In this document: piece by piece, positions 10,277-20,755 of the stretch | How the letters are laid out: each line of letters begins with the position of its first letter | Numbering within the stretch: the first letter of the stretch is position 1 | Origin: Rhizomys pruinosus | Taxonomy: Eukaryota; Chordata; Mammalia; Rodentia; Spalacidae | Assembly (NCBI GenBank): GCA_009823505.1 | Contig: VZQC01007061.1 | Location: 994,723 to 1,058,722 of the forward strand | Length of the DNA stretch: 64,000 bases | Direction of reading: 5' to 3' | Program-made: the position numbers and the translations under genes | The notes under the pieces: model-generated | The model's input: only the letters and a program-made list of their open reading frames with translations | Database searches by the model: none | What the model was told of the DNA's origin: nothing

Positions 10277-10490
10277 GGTGGGCTAGAGAGATGGCTCTGC
10301 AGTTAAGAGCACTGCTGACTTTGGTTTTCAATAGCCACATGGTGGTGACTAACAACCATCTGTAACTCCAGCCCCAGGAGATCTGATGCCCTCTTCTGGC
10401 CTCCATGGGCATTGGACACAAGTGGTGCATTTACATACATGCAGGTAAAACACTCAGGCACATAAAATAAAAATAAAATCTTTAAAAAAT
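10277..10490 (+). mobile_element. B2/B3 SINE, older
   Basis: Forward diverged B2 (GGGCTAGAGAGATGGCTCTGC head, AAATCTTTAAAAAA tail). Confidence 0.88.
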
Positions 10491-10589
10491 TCCAGCAGTG
10501 TTCCTTGAATCAGAGCTTCCCACTGCCCAGCGCTGGGGACACTACATCACTGTTTTTGTACCTGATACCATTTTATGTCAACAGATCTG

Positions 10590-10790
10590 ATGTCAATCTA
10601 CATTAAAGGCCAAGCTCTGCCACCTACTAGAGGTGTGACTCGAGCCTTTCCTCAACTATTTGCTACTGTTTCATCATCTGTGAATGGGACCAATAGCACT
10701 TGCCTCATGGCCTTATTTTGAAAGTGCTAGAGGGCTGCTTGTGCCTAGAAACTGCTTCGTGAGTGTTCGTGAACTACAATAAGGAAATAA
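10590..10790 (+). mobile_element. MIR SINE
   Basis: Ancient MIR: AAGCTCTGCCACCTACTAG, then GTTTCATCATCTGTGAATGGG and CTTGCCTCATGG, in canonical order. Confidence 0.85.
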
Positions 10791-10854
10791 ATACTTTGGA
10801 GCAATGTCTGTGAAGTCATGGTTTGGTATACACACATTAAAACAGAGAACTAGA

Positions 10855-11055
10855 CTGGGGGGGGGTGATTCAGTTGGTAGAATGCTTACTAACATGGCAA
10901 GGAAGCCTGGGTTCCATCCTTAGCACCAAATGAACCGAGTGTGGTGTCACACACCTATAATCCCAGCACTCAGAGGGGAGGATCAGTTCAGGATCATCCT
11001 CGTCTATACAGGGAGATCCTGACCAGCCTGGGCTATGAGACCTTGTCTCAAAAAA
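10855..11055 (+). mobile_element. B4 SINE (ID-like head plus B1-like body)
   Basis: ID-like head (ATTCAGTTGGTAGAATGCTT, GGTTCCATCCTTAGCACC) joined to a B1-like part (CACACCTATAATCCCAGCACT) ending GACCTTGTCTCAAAAAA. Confidence 0.82.
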
Positions 11056-11062
11056 CTTTAAA

Positions 11063-11170
11063 AGCTAGGCATGATGCTGCCTGCTTTTAATCCTAGCACC
11101 TGGGAAGCAGAGGCAGGAGGATGTCTTTGAGATCCAGGCCAGTTATACATAGTAAGACAAACAGAAAAAA
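11063..11170 (+). mobile_element. B1 SINE, degraded
   Basis: Forward B1 (GCTAGGCATGATGCTGCC; TTTTAATCCTAGCACC) with a truncated 3' half. Confidence 0.8.
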
Positions 11171-11309
11171 ATTAGAAACCTAGATAAAGAAGTATTAACA
11201 GCTGCTATGTGTAAAGCCACCGCACACTGCTCACCACCCCAGATGAACTTCCAATCGCATCTTCTTGCCTCTGCCTCTCTAATTACAGGTCCGGACCACC
11301 TCACCAGGT

Positions 11310-11487
11310 GTGTCTTTATGGACCCCATCGTGACCTCGCTTTGCTGCGGCTCCACGACCATGGGTCCTCTGTAGGGGATGGCAGGGCTGCTGTTAGGAAC
11401 AGTGCTGTTGTAGTAAAGCGTCTGTGCGGGTGGCATCTGCGGTCTCCCCAGAAGCTGTTGCTCCAATGTCCCAGAGATGCTGGCTAT
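11310..11487 (-). pseudogene. Unidentified protein-coding-like fragment
   Basis: The minus strand reads openly from a stop at 11,488-11,490. It includes residues LEQQLLGRPQMPPAQTLYYN, then a proline/serine-rich stretch and EPQQSEVTMGS. The composition (Gln, Pro, Tyr, Asn; few low-complexity runs) is more protein-like than any SINE frame here. There is no ATG at the natural start, and a B1 3' remnant (about 11,235-11,300) truncates it downstream. It may be a retropseudogene fragment or one exon. I do not recognise the parent protein. Confidence 0.35.
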
Positions 11488-11555
11488 TCACACACAGACC
11501 CTGTATGTCACTTTTTATCAACCTGAGAGAAAGGGAGTCTGGGGGTGGAGAACAG

Positions 11556-11592
11556 GATGTGGGGTGGGGGTGGGGGTGGGGGGAGGGGGGAC
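11556..11592 (+). repeat. G-rich (GGGGGT)n tract
   Basis: Runs of 4-6 G separated by T or A, with G-quadruplex potential on the plus strand. Confidence 0.8.
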
Positions 11593-11689
11593 TCCAGACC
11601 TGCCCATCCTGCTACCCTTCATCCCGCTATTTGGCAGGGTTGGGACCTTCATTTGCAGATAGAGGAAGCAGGTGGGCAAAGGATGGAGG

Positions 11690-11728
11690 GTGTGAAACTT
11701 CCAAAGGATGGAGGGTGTGAAAGCTCCC
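11690..11728 (+). repeat. Short direct duplication
   Basis: GGATGGAGGGTGTGAAA occurs twice in immediate succession. Confidence 0.8.
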
Positions 11729-11929
11729 ATGCAGAGCCCTTCAAGAGGGATGCAAGCAGTGGAAGAGAAGCTGCCAGGTAGGAGGGCCTGGTGGATTCTC
11801 AGAGCCCAGTGCTTATAGCTTCGGCCCCTGAAGCTCAGCCCAGAAACAAGTTTTCACAAGAGAAAGGTGGGATTGCAGCAGGCATGGTAAAGGGAAGACA
11901 CCAGGGTGGACTTCCTACTAGACCCATGT

Positions 11930-12335
11930 TCTATTTCCTCTTTGACTGCCACAACAAACCACTCTGACCAGTTCCAACTTGGGGAGGAAAGGGTTTATTT
12001 GGCTCACATCTCCTGGGTCACAGTTTGTCACTGAGGGAGCCCAACATAGCAACTCAGGGCAAGAACCTGGAGTCAGGAGCTGAAGCATAAGCCATGGAGG
12101 CGTGCTTCTTACTGGCTTGCTCCCCTGGCCCATGCCCAGCCTGCCTTCTTATATGGTATACAACAACCTGCCTGGGTGGCACCACCCATAGTGGGCTGGG
12201 CCCTCCCACATACCTCAACAGTCAAGACAATACTCCACAGAAGTGGCCAGAGGCCAGTCCAATGGAGGCAATTCCCCACTTGAGGCTCCCTCAACCTAGG
12301 TGTGTCAAGTTGACACTAAAGCTGTCCAGCACAAC
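11930..12335 (+). mobile_element. Rodent interspersed repeat, family uncertain
   Basis: Contains GGGTTTATTTGGCTCACATC near the start and ends GTGTCAAGTTGACACTAAAG, the signature end of a common rodent repeat. I cannot choose between a DNA-transposon fossil and an L1-tail family by eye. Confidence 0.5.
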
Positions 12336-13271
12336 CCATGTGTGTGGAGGGGCTGAATGGGAAGTTCTGGGGGTGGCTAGTGATACAGTGAGTCCTCTGG
12401 CACTGCTGTGGGTTTAAGTCAGAATGACAGAGTTAGAGAGGGGACAGTTGGACTGTTGTCCTCAGCTCACAGTTTGATATCCACAGCCCAAGAGGACAGG
12501 GGAGGGGTGGAGAGTGGGCAGCAACCTCCACCATCACACCCGAGCATGTGTGTCATGTCGAGAGGGGCTGAGGAGAGACAGGAAGCAGAGACCTTTTTCT
12601 GACTGGCTTCTGGCCCTGGCTTTCCTTCCCACATTGTAGGGTTCTCTGCAGGCCTGGCTGGCTGCTCCTGTTCCCCAGTCCTAGAGCGGCTGCTCAGGGG
12701 CTGCCCCCTCCCATCCCAAGCTCCGAGTCTCTGCCACCAATTAGCTCAGGTCATCCCCCTCCCTCCTGCTCCAGCCCGAGACTCCCTTTGAAGACATGCT
12801 AAGCTGTGTTGTAGCCATAAGTGGAGCCAAGGGCAGGATGATGAGGCTTTTTCATGGGTGGAAGGACCCAGGTGAGCTCGGTTCCCATCAGATATGCAGC
12901 CTGGAGCATATCCCCATGGATGACTGTGATGAGCAACACTCGTGGGAGACAGGTGGGTCCCAGACCAGAATGGACATGGAACTCCTGTTTTCCCATCCTA
13001 GTTGAGAAGAGTTATGTGGCAAGCCCTGTATTCAAGGAAACTTTACACCTCTAGCAAAGGCACAGCTGTGGTGGCCCTGCTTACTCCATGAAGAACCTTG
13101 ACCACACTGAAAGGATTTGGGTCAGATATCCAGAGGAACTTCCTAGGTCACAGCCATGCACAAATTCTGTTAAATGCACACGTTGTTAAATGTCAGGTTG
13201 GAGTGCGGTGAGTACACTTGCTCCTGCAGACTTTGCAGGGCCAGCTTGCCAGGGTGCATGTGGGAGTATAT
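12336..13271. other. Unique sequence, no gene seen
   Basis: Single-copy DNA, C/T-rich at 12,600-12,790. Short open frames near 12,800-13,000 overlap on both strands and show no recognisable protein. Confidence 0.65.
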
Positions 13272-13449
13272 GGGGGTTGGGGCGTGGTGGTGCACACCTT
13301 TAATCCCAGCACTCAGGAGGCAGAGGCAGGCAGATCTCTGTGAGTTCAAGGTGAGCCTGCTCTACATAGTGAGTTTCAGGCCAGCTAGAGCTACAGGTAC
13401 ACCCTGTCTCAAAAAGACAAAAGACAAAAAAAAAAAAAAAAAAAAAAAA
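13272..13449 (+). mobile_element. B1 SINE with long poly-A
   Basis: Full forward B1 (GGGGCGTGGTGGTGCACACC) ending in more than 20 A. 13,450-13,734 after it is unique. Confidence 0.94.
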
Positions 13450-13734
13450 GATACAGGGATGAGCTAGCTATGGACAGAAGGTAGAGGCAGGGGTCAAATC
13501 AGCCAGCAAGCAATGCCAGCAACAGAAGATGCTGAGGAGAGAATAGCTGGCAATGAGGTCCTTCTGTAGTGATAGGAGAGGGGCTTGGTCTGGCTCTGGG
13601 TGGACTGTACCAATGACCTTAATGGACATCTGTAGAGCACCCTGTTAGACTTCAGGGATCACATCAGAGATCAACCCAGGCATGCTCCTGTCTCAGATTC
13701 ATTGCTCCTTTGCTTTACCAAGAGGCAAAACACC

Positions 13735-13905
13735 TAGGCTTGCTTATCCAGTAGTTTTGGACAATTATGTCCTCAGTTTACCGATATGTAAAACAAAGAT
13801 GATTACAGTGTCTGCCCACCTGGGCATGGATGATTTTTATCAGGGCTTCACATGGTGCTTGGCACATAGCTGCTGTTCAGTGCACACTAGTTGCTCTTCC
13901 AAAGT
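13735..13905 (+). mobile_element. MIR SINE
   Basis: CCTCAGTTTACCGATATGTAAAA and GTGCTTGGCACATAGCTGC in MIR order. Confidence 0.8.
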
Positions 13906-13927
13906 CCCCTTGCAATCATTTTCACCA

Positions 13928-14085
13928 TTTTTTTTTTTTTTTTTGTCTTTTTGAAACAGGGTCTCCCTGCAGCCCTAGCTGGCCTGGAACTCACTATGTA
14001 GACCAGGCTGGCCTTGAACTCACAGAGACCCACCCACCTCTGCCTCCCAAGTGCTAGGATTAAAGGTGTGCGCCACCACTCCTGG
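13928..14085 (-). mobile_element. B1 SINE
   Basis: Full reverse B1; TSD based on CATTTTCACCATTT / CATTTTCACCACTT. Confidence 0.94.
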
Positions 14086-14104
14086 CTCCATTTTCACCAC
14101 TTTA

Positions 14105-14148
14105 TATTTTTTTAAATTTTTTTAAAATTTTTATTTATTTATTTATTT

Positions 14149-14200
<52 letters not shown>

Positions 14201-14410
14201 TATGAATGTATTGTCTGCATATAGGTCTGTGCGCCCGTGTTGTGCAATGCCTTGGAGGTCAGAGGAGGGCATCGGATTCCCCTGGAACTGGAGTTCTCCT
14301 GGAATTGGAGTTGCAGGCAGTTCTCAGCTGCCATGTGGGTGCTGGGGATACATCCCGGGTCCTCTGCAAGAGCAGTCAGTGCTTTTAACTGCTAGGCCAT
14401 CTCTCCAGCA
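14105..14410 (-). mobile_element. B2 SINE with expanded (TTTA)n tail
   Basis: Reverse B2 whose tail has grown into about 75 bp of TTTA repeat (14,126-14,201), a tail-born microsatellite. Confidence 0.92.
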
Positions 14411-14411
14411 C

Positions 14412-14645
14412 ACTTTTATTTATTTTTTATGTGTATGAATGTACTGCCTGCATGTAGGTTTGTGCACCGATGTCGTGCAATGCCACGGAGGTCAGAAGAG
14501 GGTCTCGGACTCCCCTGGAACTGGAGTTCTCCTGGAATTGGAGTTACAGATGGTTCTTAGCCGCCATGTGGGTGCTGGGGATGGAACCCGGGTCCTCTGC
14601 ACGAGCAGTCGGCACTCTTAACCATTAGGCCATCTCTCCAGTCGC
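14412..14645 (-). mobile_element. B2 SINE, young
   Basis: Second reverse B2, in tandem. Flanking ACCA(C/T)TTTATATTTT copies surround the pair. Confidence 0.93.
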
Positions 14646-14671
14646 CACCATTTTATATTTTAAAAATATTT

Positions 14672-14885
14672 ATGGGGCTGGAGAGATGGCTCATATATTA
14701 AGAGCACTGTATGTTTTCTTCCAGAGGACCCAGGTTCAATTCCCATCACCCACATGGTGGCCAACAACTGTCTGTGACTTCAGTTACGACGCCCTCTTCT
14801 GACCTTTTTGGGCACTTCACAACATGGGTGCACTTACATGCATGTAGGTAATACACTCATACACATAAAATAAATTAAAAAAATA
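14672..14885 (+). mobile_element. B2 SINE
   Basis: Forward B2 with GGGGCTGGAGAGATGG head and AAATAAATTAAAAAAA tail. Confidence 0.92.
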
Positions 14886-14896
14886 ACCAAAATATT

Positions 14897-15048
14897 AATT
14901 TTATTTTCTGTGTAGGAGTGCCTGCAGAGGCCAGAAGGACATTGGATCCCCTGGAATTGGAGTCACAGATGGTTGTTAGCCACCATGTGGGTGCTGGGAA
15001 CCCAACCCACGTCCTCTGCAAGGGCTGCCAGAACTCTTAACCAGCTCC
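14897..15048 (-). mobile_element. B2 SINE, truncated
   Basis: Reverse B2 lacking the head; ends AACTCTTAACCAGCTCC. Confidence 0.85.
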
Positions 15049-15720
15049 ATTTTCACTGTTTGCTAAGAAGTTCTTTCTGCTGTCTTCTCTCTGCCTCACC
15101 AGTGATCATGTCCTCTCTCAGTGAAATTGTCATCTCTCTACCTTACATCAGGAAGCAGGAAGGTGGATGCGTCTCTTCTGGCCTCAGTTTCTCCCACCTT
15201 AAAGCTAGTTCTGCGCTCTACTTCCCCCTTTCTCTCTTCCTGCCACCCACCCACCAAGCCTGCATGGTGAGATAATGTCTAAGAGATCCTTGGAGCGACT
15301 TGGAGGAAGAGGCCAGACGGTGAGTGACCAGAGGTGATTATCTGGCGTGACTAAGGCAGTGGTTTCCCTCCCCCAGCCTGGGCAGAGGGAGGGGCATCTG
15401 AGGCTGCGTGCATGGTGGGGAGTTTCTTAGGGAGGGGCTAGACTGGGGAAACGACCTATGGGCGGAGGTGAGGAAGGGGTGAGGCTGGACACTGATTCAG
15501 GTAGCTTTTCACAGAAATCATACACAGACACAAAAAGCATCCTATTTAAATGGGCTTGGAGGCAGAGGCTGGCCCAGATGGCTTCTCCAACCTCTGGATT
15601 CTATTCTGCCTTTGAAAAGCTCGGCCCTATCCCTCGCAGCCTGGGGCTAGCCAGATCCTGGCGCCACAGGCCCAGATACCCTGCCCTGTGGTCCCAGCTA
15701 CAAAAGATCAGTCCGGAAAA
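15049..15720. other. Unique sequence, no gene seen
   Basis: Single-copy DNA becoming GC-rich towards 15,700. Open frames lead into the CCCGC array and are not credible proteins. Confidence 0.6.
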
Positions 15721-15860
15721 ACGCTGCAGGTGGAGGCCAGGCCCCGCCTCCGCCCCGCCCCGCCCCGCCCCGCCCCGCCCCGCCCCGCCCCGCCCCGCCC
15801 CGCGGCGATCTACATGCAGTTCCCGCTCTGATCTCTAGGTGCCGCTCGATGGCTGCGGTT
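15721..15860. promoter_or_regulatory. GC-box array / small CpG-rich segment
   Basis: About ten 5-bp CGCCC units (15,751-15,803) overlap tandem Sp1/KLF-type GC boxes (CCCCGCCCC) and give G-quadruplex potential on the minus strand. Flanking CpGs extend to about 15,860. Promoter function is inferred only. Confidence 0.5.
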
Positions 15861-15944
15861 GGTTCCCCGCCCCCCAGCTGGTCCTCACCTTCTCTCGACC
15901 TCTTTCCTGCCCCCCCTCCCAAATCAGCTGCCTGCATTTAGAAC

Positions 15945-16095
15945 AGAGAAACAGCCACTCCTATGAAGTATTTTCACAAACATCTCATTTGATCCTAGTT
16001 ACCAGTGTTGCTGACTCCCGTTTCACCCAGGGGGAAACCGAGGCTCCGAGAGACCTGGCGACCCGGCTTAAATCTACAGAAGAGGGAGGAAGCCC
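15945..16095 (-). mobile_element. MIR SINE
   Basis: Reverse MIR: CATCTCATTTGATCCTAG, then GTTTCACCCAGGGGGAAACCG and GAGGCTCCGAGAG. Confidence 0.7.
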
Positions 16096-16535
16096 TGGCA
16101 AAACCTTAAGACAGAGCTCAGACTGCAGAGCTGGGGTGGCCTCTGATGCCTGAGCATGGACCTGAGGAGAAGGAAGAGAGGCTCTGTGGCCTTGGAGAAG
16201 GCCCTGCCCAGCTCTTTCCCTGTATCAGTTAGCCTTCCAGAAGAGCCTCCCCAACAGAGGGTGTGCCAAGGGGTGCTAATTCAGACTGAGAACAGAAATA
16301 CAGAAATTCTAAAAGCAACCCTGGACAACAACGGGGCAGTTAAGGGCAGTCAGGTGAAGGACTTTGTTCCCTGCCCATGGTCCCTATTAGCTCTCTGTTC
16401 TCTCTGTCCCTGGGGGTCCAGCATAGATCCTTTTCCGGGACTGTGAGGGAAGAGGGAGAGGAGAAGGAGTTTGGGGCTCTGGGATCCTTTGAAGGTAGAA
16501 TGGGGTCAGTGAAGGGGTAGCTTTGAAAGGGTTGT
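16096..16535. other. Unique sequence, no gene seen
   Basis: Single-copy DNA. A frame at 16,156-16,446 is ATG-led but has no recognisable protein. Confidence 0.6.
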
Positions 16536-16536
<1 letters not shown>

Positions 16537-16579
<43 letters not shown>

Positions 16580-16582
16580 CAC
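16537..16582. repeat. (CA)n microsatellite
   Basis: About 20 CA units with one G interruption. Confidence 0.97.
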
Positions 16583-16714
16583 AGGCATGCACCCCTGTCC
16601 TTGAGACAAGAAGGGCATCTTAGAAGTCATTGCTTGCCTCCTGTTCCTTTAAGAGTCAAGGGAGATCTCCCTGACCTACACTGGCTTCTGCCATCTACCC
16701 ACAAGTTATATTTA

Positions 16715-16975
16715 TTTTATTTTTTTTTATTATTTATTTATTTATTTATTTATTTCTGTATGTGTATGAATGTACTGTCTGCATGCAGGTCTGTGCACCC
16801 GTGTCGTGCAATGCCGCGGAGGTCAGAAGAGGGTCTCGGATTCCCCTGGAACTGGAGTTCTCCTGGAATTGGAGTTACAGACGGTTCTTAGCCGCCATGT
16901 GGGTGCTGGGGATCGAACCCGGGTCCTCTGCAAGAGCGTCGGTGCTCTTAACCGCTAGGCTATCTCTCCAGCCCC
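16715..16975 (-). mobile_element. B2 SINE, young
   Basis: Reverse B2 with (TTTA)n tail; TSD GTTATATTTATTTTA on both sides. Confidence 0.96.
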
Positions 16976-17002
16976 CGTTATATTTATTTTAATAAAATAT
17001 TT

Positions 17003-17060
17003 TGGGACAAGGGGTATAGCTCAGTGGTAGACCTTGAGTTCAGTCCCCCAGGACACAAGA
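17003..17060 (+). mobile_element. ID SINE
   Basis: tRNA-like GGGGTATAGCTCAGTGGTAG head with a shortened middle, then an A/G-rich tail. Confidence 0.78.
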
Positions 17061-17150
17061 GGAGGAGGGGAGGAAAAAGGAGGGAGAAGAGGAAGAGGAG
17101 GAGGAGGAGGAGGAGGAGGAGGAGGAGGAGGAGGAGGAGGAGGAGGAGGA
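17058..17150. repeat. (GAG)n microsatellite
   Basis: AGG/GAG triplets grown from the A/G-rich tail of the ID element. Confidence 0.95.
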
Positions 17151-17184
17151 TGTGATGATGGTTTCATGTAGGAATGCTCCACAT

Positions 17185-17330
17185 AAGCTAGGCCTGGTGG
17201 CTCAGGCCTGTGATTCCAGCTACTTGGAAGCTTAGGCAAAGGATCTCCAGTTCAAGCAACCTGTCTGGGCTTCAGTGCATGTGCCATACAGCCCTGGGCA
17301 AGTGAGACCCTACCTCAAAAAATTAAAAAA
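17185..17330 (+). mobile_element. Old B1/B4-type SINE
   Basis: GCCTGGTGGCTCAGGCCTGTGATTCCAGC start and GTGAGACCCTACCTCAAAAA end. Confidence 0.75.
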
Positions 17331-17333
17331 GGG

Positions 17334-17392
17334 AGGCTGGAGAGATGGCCCAGTGCTTAGGAACACTGGCTCTTCTTGGAGAGGACCTGGGT
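17334..17392 (+). mobile_element. B2 SINE head fragment
   Basis: B2 head up to GAGAGGACCTGGGTTTTTTG, then joined to a B1-like end (GACTCTGTCTCAAATAC). Confidence 0.8.
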
Positions 17393-17436
17393 TTTTTGAG
17401 ACTCTGTCTCAAATACAAACAAACAAACAGTAAATA

Positions 17437-17510
17437 AAGGCTCAGTGATAAAAGTGCTTGCCTAGTATGCCTAAGGACCTGGCTTCTATTTCTGGCACTG
17501 AAAAAAAAAA
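17437..17510 (+). mobile_element. ID SINE
   Basis: CTCAGTGATAAAAGTGCTTGCC and TTTCTGGCACTG followed by poly-A. Confidence 0.75.
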
Positions 17511-18206
17511 GCTCCTGAAGTGCCAAGTCACCTTTCATAAACTTCAAACACAGAAATCGACCTGACACAAGGTATTCTACAAGTCCTGCCACCACCAAGG
17601 GTAACGGTGAACAGTTGCTGTGCTTCTTTCTAGATCTTTCTAAACGTTACAAAACACTTTTCAAACCTACATATCTTGCAAACTTCCTCAGCACGTTCCC
17701 ACGGCCTAGTCTGCACACACAACACCATCTCATCCATGGGGCCGCAGAAAGCCTGCTGTGGTCTGACTGTACTCTGACTTGGTCTTTTTTATCAGGGGGC
17801 ATCTGGGACACTGACAGTCTATCCTTACACATGACACTGGGAGAAGGAGGTTACTGGAGTCCCCTTAATCCAGTGTGAGCTCGTGCTGGCCAACTTCCAG
17901 AAGAGCAGGACCAGCAACGCATGTGCAATTCCTTGCTACCTCAGGAAGAAGCACTCTGCCTCCTCCCTTTAGAGACAAGACCCCAGGCCGGGCCCTCCTG
18001 GTCAGGAACTCTTTCCTCTGGTCTGACCCAAATCCCATGGAAGGGAAGCTTAGCAATTCCCTCCCCACATCCCCAGGCCTGGTTCCTTGTCTTTGGAGTG
18101 ACAGCTGGCTAGGATCTGGGAAGGGTGCTCTATCCTTATAGCATATGTACTGGTGACTAGGGAAACACTCCTCTCCTTGTAGAAAGATTCTTGTAGAAAG
18201 GAAAGT
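17511..18206. other. Unique sequence, no gene seen
   Basis: Single-copy DNA; overlapping open frames on both strands at 17,860-18,240 have no recognisable product. Confidence 0.6.
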
Positions 18207-18352
18207 GCCGGGCGTGGTGGCGCACACCTTTAATCCTAGCACTAGGGAGGCAGAGGCAGGTGGATCTTTGTGAGTTCAAGGCCAGCCTGGCCTACAGAGT
18301 GAGTTCCAGGACAGCTGGGGCTACAGAGAGACCCTGTCTCAAAAAGACAAAA
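18207..18352 (+). mobile_element. B1 SINE, young
   Basis: Near-consensus forward B1 (GCCGGGCGTGGTGGCGCACACC). TSD GAAAGATTCTTG / AGAAGATTCTTG lies outside B1 plus the following microsatellite. Confidence 0.96.
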
Positions 18353-18353
18353 A

Positions 18354-18441
<88 letters not shown>

Positions 18442-18462
18442 GAAAGGAAAGAAAGAAAATGA

Positions 18463-18510
<48 letters not shown>

Positions 18511-18533
18511 AAAAGAAAGAAAGAAAGACAGGA
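18353..18533. repeat. (GAAA)n/(GA)n microsatellite born from a B1 tail
   Basis: About 180 bp of GAAA units with a GA core at 18,424-18,442. It lies inside the B1 TSD, so it expanded from the poly-A tail. Confidence 0.95.
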
Positions 18534-18549
18534 GAGAAGATTCTTGGAA

Positions 18550-19221
18550 AGGACTCAAGAAGCACAAAATAATCAACACTGGCTTGTTTTCTGAGTATGG
18601 TGGAACCAGGGGGCGACTCCTGCGTTCATGACCTTAATGTTTGAGAAGGACACCTTGTGTGTCCTTCGAATCCAGCTAGAAACTTCCAGGCATTTGGAAG
18701 CATTTACCAGATTCATACTAAGACTTCTCCTAGGTCTTAGGGCATGATGCTTCTTCCATGCCCAATGGGAAGGCAGAGCTTGGGAGGAGATCAGGCTGCC
18801 ACTCCCTCCTTAGAGGCCTTTTGCATTAGCTGGAGCCCCTGCCCTAGTGGTCAGGCTCTAAGAATGACACTATATATTTGAGCGTCTGTCTCCACACACA
18901 CCAAACAACTCAGAATATTGAGGCACTTAGGATTGAGGATTAGTGGGATCAGCATTAACTCTTTGGGGTTCAACCAACCCACAAAGCTGTGGGTTCTCTG
19001 CTAAAACCGAGTCAATAGCTGGGATCAGAACCCAGAACTTCGGGGCAAGGCCCATCTCCTCCAGGCTGCTGCGATTTCGCTCCTGGTGTTTCCCACATCC
19101 GTGAAGGGGACCCCTTTAGAACACATACTGCATCACGTGTGGGACTGAGGCAGACAGGGGGCCTAACCCACATGCTGTGAGGAGGCAGTGTGGAGGGAAT
19201 CACCATGAGAAGCACACCCAA
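18550..19221. other. Unique sequence, no gene seen
   Basis: Single-copy DNA without a credible exon. Confidence 0.6.
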
Positions 19222-19495
19222 GGCTGGAGAGCGTAGCTCAGTTGGTAGAGTGCTTGGCTGGCATGCAGGATGCCCAGGGTTCCATACCCAGCACTGCATG
19301 AACAGTACACGCAGCAGCTCATGCCTATCATCTCTGGCACTGAGCCTGGCACTCAGGGGGCCACAGGAGATGTTAGCAAAAGGGTTGCCAAATGACAAAC
19401 ATTGTCCAGCTACAGGACAGTAGAAGAGAGGCTGAGGCAGCAAGATGGCAAGTTCAAGGCCTGCCTAGGCAGCTTAATGAGAGCTTCTCTTAAAA
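19222..19495 (+). mobile_element. B4-like SINE
   Basis: ID-like head (GTAGCTCAGTTGGTAGAGTGC, GTTCCATACCCAGCACTGC) and a degraded B1-like body ending CTCTTAAAAAAG. Confidence 0.7.
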
Positions 19496-19506
19496 AAGAA
19501 AAAGAG

Positions 19507-19590
19507 GGCTAGGGCTATAGCTCAGTGGAAGAGCACTTACCTAACATGTGCAAGGCCTTGGGTTTCATCTTCAGCACACCAAAGCAATAA
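19507..19590 (+). mobile_element. ID SINE
   Basis: GGGCTATAGCTCAGTGGAAGAG head, TTTCATCTTCAGCAC, A-rich tail. Confidence 0.85.
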
Positions 19591-20292
19591 AAACCAGAGA
19601 AGGGTGTGCATATTCAACCACCTTGCACAGATCAGACATTGCAGAGGCTTCTGCACACTGTCCTTGAGAAACTCCCAGACCCCTCCTTCCCAAGCTGCTC
19701 ACCTGCCTGGTCCCTTGAAGAGCCTCCCACACAGCTCAAAAGCATGGCTGGTTTGGCAATGGGCACCCCATGGGGAATGGAGTTCAGTGGGGTTCATACT
19801 TGGTGTGCTCAGTCCCAGGTTGGTGGGACCCCACATCTGCATTTAGAGAGTGCTAACTCCTTCTGTGAAGTGAGAACTTTACCTGGTTTTTTTTGTTTGT
19901 TTGTTTTTTTCTCTCTAGGAATCAGGTTCGTTCCCACAGACCTGTGGAGCCAAAGCAGCCTCAGGGCTGTGGTAACTGTAACCCACCATTCCAAGTCCAG
20001 GTACCTGCTGTGGCCTGGTGAGGGAATGGGGTTAGGGGAACACCAGACGGGGCGAAGCCAGGAAGCAGAGCAGCGGGTTCTGAGAAGACAGCTGAGCTAG
20101 TTGAGGGACTGATGGGCTTCCCTGGGCCCCCAGGGTCCAGAGACTGAGCCTTTTCTTAGGGCCCTGAGAAATTCTACTTCAAGGGACCAATGAAGGAGGT
20201 GGCACAGCATCCCATTCTGAGTCCTTGGGGAATGATAGGGGGCCAAGTCACAGCCCAAGGTTGTATCTTCTGGTTATTATGCATTCAAAGAT
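19591..20292. other. Unique sequence, no gene seen
   Basis: Single-copy DNA. A 164-residue frame (19,606-20,100) has no recognisable motifs and a competing frame in the same span. Confidence 0.55.
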
Positions 20293-20327
20293 CTCCTCCT
20301 CCTCCTCCTCCTCCTCCTCCTCCTCCN
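20293..20327. repeat. (TCC)n microsatellite ending in an undetermined base
   Basis: About 11 TCC units. Position 20,327 is the only N in the window, at the joint with a poly-T SINE tail, so the local length is uncertain. Confidence 0.95.
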
Positions 20328-20480
20328 TTTTTTTTTTGGTCTTTTTGAGACCCGGTCTCCCTGTAGCCCCAGCTGTCCTGGAACTCACTCTGTAGACCAA
20401 GCTGGCCTTGAACTCACAAAGATCCGCCTGCCTCTGCCTCCCCAGTGCTAGGATTAAAGGTGTGTGCCACCACGCCCATC
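20328..20480 (-). mobile_element. B1 SINE
   Basis: Full reverse B1 ending GTGCCACCACGCCCATC. Confidence 0.93.
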
Positions 20481-20494
20481 TTCTTTTCTTTTTT

Positions 20495-20740
20495 AATTTT
20501 TTTTTAAATTTTATTTATTTCTGTATGTGTTTGAATGTACTGTCTGCATGCAGGTTTGTGCACCCATGTCGTGCAATGCCGTGGAGGTCAGAAGAGGGCG
20601 TCAGATTCCCCTGGAACTGGAGTTCTCCTGGAATTGGAGTTTTGGACAGCTCTCGGCCGCCATGTGGGTGCTGGGGATCGAACCCGGGTCCTCTGCAAGA
20701 GCGGTCAGCGCTCTTAACCGCTAGGCCATCTCTCCAGCCC
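20495..20740 (-). mobile_element. B2 SINE, young
   Basis: Full reverse B2; CCATCTTCTTTTCTT on both sides is a perfect TSD, so it inserted into the end of the neighbouring B1. Confidence 0.96.
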
Positions 20741-20755
20741 CCCCATCTTCTTTTC

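Noticed and set aside
11930..12335. Endogenous retrovirus LTR
   Set aside because: No TG...CA ends, poly-A signal or primer-binding site visible; the GTGTCAAGTTGACA end suits a common rodent non-LTR or DNA repeat.
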